Source: Symmetrospora coprosmae
Lineage: Eukaryota; Basidiomycota; Cystobasidiomycetes; Symmetrosporaceae
Direction: 5' to 3'
NCBI GenBank assembly: GCA_008802785.1
Contig: CM018325.1
Span: 1-26,122, forward strand
DNA length: 26,122 nucleotides
Below are positions 19,070 to 26,122 of this stretch, in pieces. Within the stretch, counting starts at the first letter, position 1. Each line of letters opens with the position of its first letter. Made by a program: the position numbers and the translations under genes. The notes under the pieces are model-generated. The model had not been told where the DNA came from and ran no database searches. It saw only the letters and a list, made by a program, of their open reading frames with translations.

Positions 19070-20075
19070 ATGCTAAATATCTTCAGCCACATTCACAATG
19101 ATGCTTCATATCCTTGACAAATCGGTTTCCAAGATGGAAGTACACCTAGCTTTGAAGGAATTGTAGAATTACACGATTCTATTTTCTTCTATCTAATTGT
19201 AATTTCATTCTTAGTATTCTGAATGTTAGGCTCAGTGCTAATTTACTTTAACAGCGACCGAACTAAAATTGTACACAAATACCACAACCACGGAACTCTA
19301 ATCGAACTAGTATGAACAATTACACCTGCATTAGTATTAATTGCTATTGCATTCCCAAGTTTCAAACTACTTTACCTTATGGATGAAGTAATTTCTCCAT
19401 CTATGACTATTAAAGTAGCCGGACACCAATGATATTGATCGTATGAGTACTCTGATTTCATTAACGAAGACGGAGAATCAATCGAGTTTGACTCATACAT
19501 GGTACCTGAATCAGACTTAGAACTGGGACAATTCCGATTACTAGATGTTGATAACCGAGTAGTAGTACCTGTAGATACACACGTACGGTTCATTGTTACA
19601 GGACAAGACGTAATCCACGACTTTGCTGTACCATCATTAGGACTTAAAATCGATGCGGTACCAGGACGACTTAACCAAACTTCAGTATTAATCCAACGAG
19701 AAGGAGTATACTACGGACAATGTTCAGAAATTAACTCACAGGTTTCTGCTGTTACTATTGGATAAATTACAAGAACTTAACCCCATCCCAGCTGCGCTGG
19801 GACACATCAGAGATGTGCCTTCGGTGGGATACTGATCACCTAGATAAGGTCATCAAAGATTTCCGAAGGGTTATAACTTGTAGCGTATGTTTGTCTTGAC
19901 AGCGTTCAACGACTATGCCCCGACAATTAACTGTATTATGTAGTTGATGAAATAGTCTAACCCCTAACGTAAGTTAAGGGCCATTTGTTGTGGAGTTTAC
20001 CACGGATTTATGCCTATTGCTGTAGAAGCTGTTTCACTGGAAAAATACCTAAGCTGATTAGACAGCCAAGTATAA
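19070..20075 (+). CDS. cox2: cytochrome c oxidase subunit 2, two exons
   Basis: A 249-residue CuA-bearing subunit of complex IV that takes electrons from cytochrome c. Exons 19070-19731 and 19988-20075. Two N-terminal membrane helices, then the aromatic GHQWYWSYEYSDF motif (near 19422) and the CuA ligands: His in [15 protein letters not shown] (near 19606) and C-x-E-x-C with His, restored only by splicing as [13 protein letters not shown]. Exon 2 is 88 bases. The protein ends ...LSWLDSQV, a normal end. TGA is Trp. Confidence 0.95.
19732..19987 (+). other. group I intron in cox2 (256 bases)
   Basis: Splits the Ile codon (AT/T) between the two CuA cysteines. Guide GTTTCTG pairs with exon CAGAAAT over seven bases. 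GTTCAACGACTA and TAGTC form P7 with a P8 hairpin between. It is longer than its relatives because a double-hairpin element lies in its 5' part. Ends in G. No ORF. Confidence 0.88.
19781..19850 (+). repeat. double-hairpin element inside the cox2 intron
   Basis: Outer ATCCCA (19785-19790)/TGGGAT (19825-19830), inner CCCAGC (19787-19792)/GCTGGG (19796-19801) and CACATC (19803-19808)/GATGTG (19812-19817). The same modules sit in rnl at 5472-5540 and 5831-5876. Its tail CGGTGGGATACTGATCACC matches the 66-base repeat. Confidence 0.75.
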
Positions 20076-20107
20076 TATTCGACTAGCTTTATTAACGCTT
20101 ACCCTTT

Positions 20108-20117
20108 AACCCCCTTA
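20108..20117 (+). promoter_or_regulatory. C-rich 3' motif after cox2
   Basis: AACCCCCTTA, 33 bases after the cox2 stop. Followed by a TCGACGCC string also seen after nad3 and nad1. Confidence 0.6.
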
Positions 20118-20180
20118 TTTACTCGACGCCCTTTTGCTTTAGTCCCGGCTATCTTTCATATAGCTATAATATAAAACATC

Positions 20181-21340
20181 ATGCTATCCGTACTAATTAG
20201 TCTTTTAGAAGTTCTGATTGTTTTAGTGCCTATCCTATTATCAGTAGCTTTCATGACTATCATTGAACGAAAAGTACTTGCAAGTATGCAACGACGAGTA
20301 GGACCTAACAAAGTAGGATATTACGGAGTATTGCAGCCATTTAGTGACGCCCTTAAATTAGTAGTAAAAGAAACAGTTGTACCACAACACTCAACTAAAA
20401 GTTTATTCTTTTTAGCGCCGATTATTAGTTTAATCTTTAGTCTGCTTGGTTGAGGAATTATTCCCTTTGGAAGTGGTTTAACTCTATCAGACTTCTCTTT
20501 AGGGATCCTATATTCATTAGCTATTTCATCTATTGGAGTATATGGAGTGCTATTTGCTGGGTGATCTGCTAATTCTAAATATGCCTTTTTAGGTTCATTA
20601 CGAAGTACTGCTCAAATGATTAGTTATGAGTTAATTTATAGCTCAGCTGTATTAGCGGTAATTCTAATTACAGGGACATTTAACCTTATCCAAATGATCG
20701 AGATGCAACAAAGTGTATGATTTGTAGTACCACTACTACCTTTATTCATTATGTTCTTTATCTCAGCATTAGCGGAAACTAACCGAACACCTTTCGATTT
20801 ACCAGAAGCAGAAAGTGAACTGGTTGCTGGATTCTTTACTGAACACAGTGGAATGATCTTTGTATTCTTCTTCCTTGCTGAATATTGTAGTATTGTGCTA
20901 ATGTCAACCTTTACTGCCATCCTGTTTTTAGGTGGGTATATGATTCCCGAAGTGTTTGTTAACGATTCCTTTATTAACTTACAAGCGATTGTACTTGCAC
21001 TTAAAACTTGTTTATTCTGTTTCCTATTCGTATGATTCCGAGCAACATTACCACGACTCCGATACGATCTCTAGTTGGTCGTTCCCAAAATGAGTTAACT
21101 GCAAAGAGCTATTTTAATACAATTTGCATCTTAAACCTTATTCTTTTAGCTGGTTTAAGTTCAACGACTACCGTACTCAACCGCCTATGCTGATGACATA
21201 GTCTTTCCAGTGGTGAAAACCATTGTTATAACAGCATGCAACTAATGCAATTTATGTGAACTGGGCTTTTACCTATGGTTATTGCCTTTATTTTACTGGT
21301 GCCATCGTTACTAGTTGCCTTTGATATTGCACCTTACTAA
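20181..21340 (+). CDS. nad1: NADH dehydrogenase subunit 1, two exons
   Basis: A 329-residue complex I subunit at the junction with the peripheral arm, near the quinone site. Exons 20181-21068 and 21239-21340. Landmarks: [32 protein letters not shown]-type block (near 20265-20360), and [21 protein letters not shown] (near 20774-20835). Splicing joins [10 protein letters not shown] to QLMQFMWTGLLP, the normal C-terminal sequence. Stop TAA 21338-21340, doubled by a second TAA. A C-rich motif and promoter nonamer follow. Confidence 0.95.
21069..21238 (+). other. group I intron in nad1 (170 bases)
   Basis: Phase 0 after RYD. Guide GTCGT pairs with exon ACGAT. Core AACTGCAAA ... TTTGCATC, GTTCAACGACTA, TAGTC; only 28 bases lie between the P7 strands and P8 is weak. 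Ends in G. No ORF. Confidence 0.88.
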
Positions 21341-21381
21341 TAAAATTGCTTTTCGACGCCATGATCTAACTATTACCTTTG

Positions 21382-21391
21382 AACCCCCTTA
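21382..21391 (+). promoter_or_regulatory. C-rich 3' motif after nad1
   Basis: AACCCCCTTA, 42 bases after nad1 and 9 bases before the next promoter nonamer, repeating the nad6 arrangement. Confidence 0.65.
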
Positions 21392-21400
21392 TTATTCGAC

Positions 21401-21409
21401 ATATAAGTA
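21401..21409 (+). promoter_or_regulatory. promoter-like nonamer upstream of trnA
   Basis: ATATAAGTA preceded by C, 21 bases before trnA. Predicted start of the unit with trnA, F, Y, S(uga), cox3, the endonuclease ORF, trnI, cob and trnL(uaa). Confidence 0.65.
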
Positions 21410-21429
21410 TTCATAGTATTCTAGTTCGA

Positions 21430-21501
21430 GGGGAAATAATATATCTGGTAGTATAACGCTTTTGCATAGCGTAAGGACTGGTTCAAGTCCAGTTTTCTCC
21501 A
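21430..21501 (+). tRNA. trnA(ugc): tRNA-Ala (UGC)
   Basis: Acceptor GGGGAAA/TTTCTCC, D stem ATAT/GTAT, anticodon stem ACGCT/AGCGT with loop TTTGCAT, T stem ACTGG/CCAGT. The third acceptor pair is G-T, as usual for tRNA-Ala identity near this position. Confidence 0.94.
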
Positions 21502-21531
21502 AGTACCTAAAAGATTCATTGTGCATAGTAA

Positions 21532-21604
21532 GCTCCGGTAGCTCAAATGGTGAGAGCACTGGTGTGAAGTACCAGATATACAAGTTCAATCCTTGTCGGG
21601 AGCA
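21532..21604 (+). tRNA. trnF(gaa): tRNA-Phe (GAA)
   Basis: Acceptor GCTCCGG/CGGGAGC with a G-G mismatch at pair 6, D stem GCTC/GAGC, anticodon stem CTGGT/ACCAG with loop GTGAAGT, T stem ACAAG/CTTGT. Confidence 0.93.
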
Positions 21605-21628
21605 TATGAGCGGTTCACTGTAAATCTT

Positions 21629-21709
21629 TGGGCGATATCCTAATGGTAAGGAGACTCACTGTAAATGAGTTTGTTCATTCAGTTGGTGGTTCGATTCCAT
21701 CTCGCCCAA
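21629..21709 (+). tRNA. trnY(gua): tRNA-Tyr (GUA)
   Basis: Class II tRNA: perfect acceptor TGGGCGA/TCGCCCA, D stem TCCT/AGGA, anticodon stem ACTCA/TGAGT with loop CTGTAAA, long variable region, T stem GGTGG/CCATC. Confidence 0.95.
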
Positions 21710-21734
21710 TTTTATTCTTTCTTAACCCGGCTAG

Positions 21735-21817
21735 GGACATGTGGCAGAGCGGTTTAATGCACCATACTTGAAATATGACGTACTTAGGTACCATGAGTTC
21801 GAATCTCATCCTGTCCG
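21735..21817 (+). tRNA. trnS(uga): tRNA-Ser (UGA)
   Basis: Class II tRNA: acceptor GGACATG/CCTGTCC with a T-C mismatch at pair 6, loop CTTGAAA, variable stem GTAC/GTAC, T stem ATGAG/CTCAT. The discriminator G is followed by CCA in the DNA, probably by chance. Confidence 0.93.
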
Positions 21818-21838
21818 CCAAGCAATCAAATTAGAAAA

Positions 21839-22931
21839 ATGATATTAATGACCGTAAATGGATTAATGACTAACGTATCACGACAACAATTCCAATTCCA
21901 TCCTTATCACTTAGTAGACCCTTCACCATGACCATTACTAACATCATTTGCTCTGTTAACTTTAACAATGTCAGCAGCGATGTACTTTAACGGTTATGCT
22001 AACGGAGGTACACTATTACTTTTAGGATTTTTAGCCACACTATTCGCTATGATTCTATGATTCCGAGACGTAGTTGCTGAAGGATCATTCCTAGGTAACC
22101 ACACATTTGCAGTACAAAAAGGTCTTAACCTTGGGGTAGCTTTATTTATTGTAAGTGAAATCTTCTTTTTCATCTCAATTTTCTGAGCGTACTTTCACAG
22201 TGCTTTAGCGCCTACTGTTGAGTTAGGAGCACACTGACCACCAGCAGGGATTGATCCACTTAACCCATTCGAAATTCCATTACTAAACACTATTATTTTA
22301 CTTTCATCAGGAGCAACTGTAACATATGCACACCACTCACTGATCCAAGGTAACCGAAAAGGTGTATTATTAGGAATTATCTTAACTGTTGTGTTAGCTG
22401 TTATCTTTACTGGACTACAGGGGCTAGAATACTACGAAGCACCCTTCACTATTTCAGATGGAGCATACGGAAGTACATTCTTCTTCGCTACAGGATTCCA
22501 CGGTATCCATGTTATCATTGGAACACTGTTTATCGCAGTAGCCTTTTTCCGAATCTTGTCATACCACCTTACAGACCACCACCATTTAGGGTTTGAGTCG
22601 TCAATTCTATACTGACATAGCCTAGAGCAACCTCTACTTGTGTCATGGTTCATCGTGTAAACTGCATAGAAACCGAGATTTCTTATTATCCGCCAATATG
22701 CACCACTGTTAAAATTATCTTCGACAGTGCTCAACGACTATTGTACTCGAAAGCTTCTAGGGCCCTTTAGTCCAACATATAAGAAGTTATAACATAGTCT
22801 GATCTTTTCCGAAAGTAAAAGTATCGCTTCGAGTTATCCAAAAAGATAAAGGTCTCGAATCATAAACTTAAATGTTCGTAGACGTTGTTTGATTATTCCT
22901 ATACGTGTCTGTATACTGATGAGGAGCGTAG
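21839..22931 (+). CDS. cox3: cytochrome c oxidase subunit 3, two exons
   Basis: A 278-residue core membrane subunit of complex IV. Exons 21839-22618 and 22875-22931. Landmarks: [16 protein letters not shown] (near 22060), [20 protein letters not shown] (near 22155) and [14 protein letters not shown] (near 22496). The 57-base second exon completes ILYWH + [18 protein letters not shown], the standard C-terminus. In-frame ATGs at 21839, 21848 and 21866; the last gives the usual N-terminus ([17 protein letters not shown]), so the first two are less certain. Stop TAG 22929-22931; a GIY-YIG ORF starts in the same frame one codon later. Confidence 0.95.
22619..22874 (+). other. group I intron in cox3 (256 bases)
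   Basis: Phase 0 after the His codon of ILYWH. Guide GTGTCA pairs with exon TGACAT over six bases. GCTCAACGACTA and CATAGTC form P7. An enlarged P8 region (CTTCT/AGAAG) contains CAACATATAAGAAGTTA, identical over 17 bases to the promoter-like site before atp8. Ends in G. No ORF. Confidence 0.88.
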
Positions 22932-22934
22932 GCA

Positions 22935-23846
22935 ATGGTATTTCAAATTCAATATTTATATGACTTCCTTAATGAGTTACACGGCAATTTACCGTATTTG
23001 GCTCACATTGAGTTAAACGATAAAGCCCAAGGCGCCCATAGTTGTATTACAGGGATGTTAAGTTCGTTGCCGCCTAACAGTATTATTCTGGACTATGTTA
23101 ATAGTCATTTCTCCTATCATTTCGAGAATATGGCGAAGTACGGCAGCGGCCATTTTAGTTCAGGGTTAAGCATTTACAATTTAGCACCTAACTGTTCTAT
23201 CAGCTGTGTCAGCACGGCAGCCGGAGTGTACGCGTTAAAACAAGTTGTAGGACCAGAAACTTACCAATATTACTTTGGAAGTGCTGTAAACCATTACAAT
23301 CGGTTAACTACCCATATTTCTAACTTTAAAGTTAGAAGTCCGAAAAACGCTATGTATGCAGAAAACTCAGCCTGTTGAGCCTGACTGCCTCTTTATATGA
23401 CCCCAAACTATTACTTAGACTTTGTTCAAAGCCATCCTTTTTACAACCTGAGTGTTGGAGAAGAAAGAATTTTGGATTATTTAACTGCTTTTGTACCCCG
23501 GATTTTAGAACAGCTTTTATTAGACAATCATTTTGGTTACTGAAACAACCAGAAAACGGTTTATTTCCGTTTTGAACCCCGATGTCCTAGCCTGTTGAAC
23601 GACTATACTTACTCTCATTTAAAATCAACTCCGGTAGAAATCAGAAATGCGAAAACAAGCGAGTTGATTAGAGAATATGTACCCTCAATTTCAATGGCCG
23701 GGGATCTTTTAGGTGCTAAAAACAAACACCGGTTCCAAAAAGCAGTTCAGCAGAAAAAGTCTATTACGTTTGAGTCTTGAGGAATCAGCGTTAAAGTTAA
23801 CCGACTATCTAAAGCCCAAAAAGCACAAGTTTTAGGTACCCTTTAA
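22935..23846 (+). CDS. free-standing GIY-YIG homing endonuclease ORF
   Basis: A 303-residue ORF, open only with TGA as Trp. N-terminal 95 residues are of unknown role; then a GIY-YIG-like nuclease core: GVY (97-99), YYFGSA (112-117), N122-R123 and a likely catalytic Glu in RILEQ (E192). The C-terminal part (about 222-290, PVEIRNAKTSELI...VPSISMAGDLLGAKNKHRFQKA) resembles the small DNA-binding modules of homing endonucleases. It is not inside an intron: it starts one codon after the cox3 TAG, in the same frame. It uses CGG, CGT and AGA codons, unlike the CGA-only host genes, so it is probably a recent mobile arrival. Its stop overlaps the C-rich motif. Identity is by motif only. Confidence 0.75.
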
Positions 23847-23855
23847 ACCCCCTTA
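23845..23855 (+). promoter_or_regulatory. C-rich 3' motif after the endonuclease ORF
   Basis: AAACCCCCTTA beginning inside the TAA stop (23844-23846) and ending at the first base of trnI. Placed as if it served the cox3-ORF mRNA. Confidence 0.6.
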
Positions 23856-23925
23856 GACCTTTAGTTTACCGGTAAAACGAACAACCGATAATTGTTAAAA
23901 GGAAGTTCAATTCTTCCAAGGTCTA
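23855..23925 (+). tRNA. trnI(gau): tRNA-Ile (GAU)
   Basis: Perfect acceptor AGACCTT/AAGGTCT, D stem GTTT/AAAC, anticodon stem AACAA/TTGTT, T stem GGAAG/CTTCC. The loop CCGATAA carries C at position 33, as in trnD. Confidence 0.93.
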
Positions 23926-24077
23926 TCATGAACTATGGCTTATTGTAAATTACCAGAACCACATAGGTTACTTACCTATTATAGATCTCGCTTAGCCAAT
24001 ACGGTTCTAGTGAGTTATTCTAAGTTTGCTATCATTTCGTCTTTTTAAGTGTTAGCAAATGTCTAATACAACTATCT

Positions 24078-25415
24078 ATGCGATTACTTAAAACACACCC
24101 TATCTTAGGACTACTTAACAGTTACATGGTTGATTCACCTCAACCCGCAAATCTATCATACATGTGAAACTTTGGTTCACTACTAGGTGTATGTCTAGGT
24201 ATCCAAATCGTTACCGGGGTTACACTAGCAATGCACTATACACCATCGGTAGATCTAGCCTTTATTAGTGTTGAACACATCATGCGGGACGTAAACTACG
24301 GATGACTTATCCGATACTTACATGCTAACGTGGCTTCATTCTTCTTTATCTTTGTGTACTTACACATCGGACGAGGACTGTACTATGGATCATACAAATC
24401 ACCCCGAACATTACCTTGATCAATTGGAGTTATCATGCTAGTCTTAATGATGGCTATCGCATTCCTTGGATACGTACTGCCATACGGTCAAATGTCACTG
24501 TGAGGAGCGACTGTAATTACTAACTTATTATCTGCTATCCCTTGAATTGGTCAAGACTTTGTTCAGTTTGTGTGAGGAGGTTTCTCTGTAAATAACGCTA
24601 CATTAAACCGATTCTATTCATTACACTTCCTACTTCCATTCGTACTAGCAGCATTAGCAGCAATGCACTTACTTACACTTCACGAACACGGGTCATCAAA
24701 CCCATTAGGGGTTAGCGGTAACACAGATCGATTACCATTCCACCCTTACTTTACATTCAAAGATTTAGTAACAATCTTTGGGTTCCTATTAGCACTATCT
24801 GGTATTGTATTCTATGCTCCTAACCTATTAGGACACAGTGATAACTACATTCCAGCAAACCCAATGCAAACGCCACCATCGATCGTTCCTGAATGATAAA
24901 ATAGGTGTCATTATAAAACTACTCAAAGACTTTTGCTGGAAACTCTTTACAGACAATCAGCAGCTAGAAAACATAATTCTAGTTCATCGACTACGTATAT
25001 GGTATAGTCAAATCACTGTAGTAATACGGTGTTATAATTACTGGACCTGCTTCCATTCTATGCTATTCTACGATCAATCCCAAACAAACTCTTGGGAGTT
25101 CTTGCTATGTTCATGGCTCTACTAATCTTACTGGCAATGCCTCTATTAGATACGTCACGAATCCGAGGAGCACAATTCCGACCATTAATGCGATTTGCTT
25201 TCTGAGTCTTTGTGGCTAATTTCGCTGCGCTAATGTATCTAGGAGCTTGTCACGTTGAAGACCCATTTATTACCGTGGGACAAATCTGTACAGCACTGTA
25301 CTTTGGATGATTTGTGGTAATCGTGCCTGTAATCGGTATTGTTGAAAACACATTACTTGATTTAGCAACACAAAGCCCATCCTTCCGATCAGAGATCGGA
25401 ACTAAAATTAGCTAA
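24078..25415 (+). CDS. cob: cytochrome b, two exons
   Basis: A 396-residue heme-bearing core subunit of complex III. Exons 24078-24897 and 25045-25415. Landmarks: heme ligands in [27 protein letters not shown]-type segment (near 24310-24385) and [29 protein letters not shown] (near 24620-24700); [20 protein letters not shown] (near 24470). Splicing makes [22 protein letters not shown], restoring the Qo-site PEWY motif. TGA is Trp. An upstream ATG at 24059 is in another frame. Stop TAA 25413-25415. Confidence 0.96.
24898..25044 (+). other. group I intron in cob (147 bases)
   Basis: The shortest intron here, splitting the Tyr codon (T/AC) of PEWY. Guide GTCATT pairs with exon AATGAT, and AGGT just before it pairs with the start of exon 2, ACCT (P10), which fixes both splice sites. 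Core TTGCTGG ... AATCAGCAG, P6 CTAG/CTAG, P7 GACTA (24989-24993)/TAGTC (25005-25009), P9 CACTG/CGGTG. Only 11 bases lie between the P7 strands. Ends in G. Confidence 0.9.
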
Positions 25416-25478
25416 CTAATTGATTATATGCCGGATAACTAGACCTTCGGCCCCGTTGCAACTAAGCTCATTCCCTCT

Positions 25479-25489
25479 AAACCCCTTTT
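25479..25489 (+). promoter_or_regulatory. C-rich 3' motif after cob
   Basis: AAACCCCTTTT, 63 bases after the cob stop and 2 bases before trnL(uaa). Confidence 0.6.
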
Positions 25490-25490
25490 A

Positions 25491-25571
25491 GCAAAAGTGA
25501 TGAAACGGTAGCCATATCGAGCTTAAGATTCGATGACATATGTCGTATGGGTTCAAGTCCCATCTTTTGCA
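25491..25571 (+). tRNA. trnL(uaa): tRNA-Leu (UAA)
   Basis: Class II tRNA: perfect acceptor GCAAAAG/CTTTTGC, anticodon stem TCGAG/TTCGA with loop CTTAAGA, variable arm with CAT/ATG pairing, T stem ATGGG/CCCAT. Confidence 0.94.
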
Positions 25572-25624
25572 TCTCCCTTCCCTTTGGATCATCTTGAGAA
25601 TAGAATGAGATACCTCGAATAAAC

Positions 25625-25633
25625 ATATAAGAA
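25625..25633 (+). promoter_or_regulatory. promoter-like nonamer (variant) upstream of rns
   Basis: ATATAAGAA preceded by AAAC, about 45 bases before the rns 5' end. Predicted start of the unit with rns, trnD, nad4L-nad5, trnH, rnpB, trnM and rps3. Confidence 0.6.
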
Positions 25634-25672
25634 GACAGACAAATAACCACTAATTAATTTAGTGAGTAAACC

Positions 25673-26122
25673 TAAGCAAGAGTTTGGTCCTGGCTCAGCT
25701 TAAACGGTATCTAGCAGGTGAAGACATGCAAGTCAAGTCAATAAGGCGTACAGGTGAGGACAACTAAGTAGATACGGCTTCAGAACCATTTGCTTAGTTC
25801 CTAATAGGTAGTAGGCGAGGTAAAAGCTCAACTAGCCGAAGATAGGTAGGATAAGATGACAGTTTTTATCCCACAATGGGTGTGAGATTCACCCAAGGCA
25901 TCATTAGATGTACAGCAGTCACAAATTATTGTAAATGTAATTCCAAGATTATGAACATGCTAGCTAGAATCTATAATATCTTTATATTGTAGACACTTAC
26001 TTACAAATAATGACCGTAAGATAAGTGCAGTCCATCCCAAAAATCGTGCCAGCAGGAGCGGTTAGACGATCTGGGCGACCGTTAAGCCACATACATATGC
26101 GTAAAGAGTGCGTAGGCAGCCC
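25673..26122 (+). rRNA. rns: small-subunit rRNA (rns), 5' part
   Basis: Starts near 25673 and contains AGAGTTTGGTCCTGGCTCAG (25679-25698), ACATGCAAGTCAAG near 25726 and the 530-loop region GTGCCAGCAG...GCGGTTAGAC near 26046. The 530 loop reads CAGCAGGAGCGGTTA where most rRNAs have CAGCAGCCGCGGTAA. The gene runs to the window end and continues at base 1. Confidence 0.95.

Noticed and set aside
23375-23575. A separate small ORF starting at 23375
   Set aside because: It is in another frame and is a shadow of the endonuclease ORF, which continues through the TGA codons as Trp.
23594-23605. GTTGAACGACTATA resembles the P7 5' strand of a group I intron
   Set aside because: It is in frame within the endonuclease ORF, no matching TAGTC, guide or splice context follows, and the ORF reads through without a break.

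Overview
The window looks like a complete, compact fungal mitochondrial genome of about 26.1 kb, opened inside the small-subunit rRNA gene: rns starts near 25673, runs off the right end and continues at base 1 (seen as continuous 16S-like sequence across the join; circularity is an inference). Every gene is on the + strand. TGA is read as tryptophan throughout, and a trnW(uca) is present, so translation table 4 applies. The gene set is full: rns, rnl, rnpB, rps3, nad1-6 and nad4L, cob, cox1-3, atp6, 8 and 9, 24 confident tRNAs that cover all amino acids, plus one odd extra tRNA. The nad4L/nad5 abutment and the nad2/nad3 one-base overlap are typical of fungi. UGA=Trp, rnpB and rps3 fit an early-diverging (zygomycete-grade) or ascomycete-type fungus; I cannot name the lineage from sequence alone.

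Layout. 25673-26122 plus 1-866 rns; trnD; nad4L-nad5; trnH; rnpB; trnM; a very short rps3; 4584-8020 rnl (three introns); trnP, trnN; nad6; trnR(ucu), C, W; atp9; trnL(uag), trnR(ucg), trnG; nad2-nad3 (two introns)-nad4; trnM; an unusual ~500-base structured non-coding stretch; trnE, T, Q, K, a trnK(cuu)-like gene with a repeat array in its D-loop, trnS(gcu); cox1; atp8-atp6; trnV; cox2; nad1; trnA, F, Y, S(uga); cox3 followed in frame by a free-standing GIY-YIG endonuclease ORF; trnI; cob; trnL(uaa).

Three genome-wide systems stand out. (1) Eleven group I introns, all only 147-256 bases long and all without an ORF, interrupt rnl (3), nad3 (2), cox1, atp6, cox2, nad1, cox3 and cob. Each has a U at the 5' splice site, a terminal G and, in most, a clear internal guide pairing; the cob intron and one rnl intron appear to have no P8 helix. 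(2) A yeast-like promoter nonamer, ATATAAGTA or ATATAAGAA preceded by AC, occurs at six intergenic points and divides the circle into six one-way transcription units. (3) A C-rich motif, AAACCCC(C)TTT/TTA, lies 0-60 bases after nearly every protein gene or overlapping gene pair and after rns: a likely 3' processing or termination signal.

GC-rich double-hairpin elements are scattered through rns, rnl, spacers, the cox2 intron and a tRNA D-loop.
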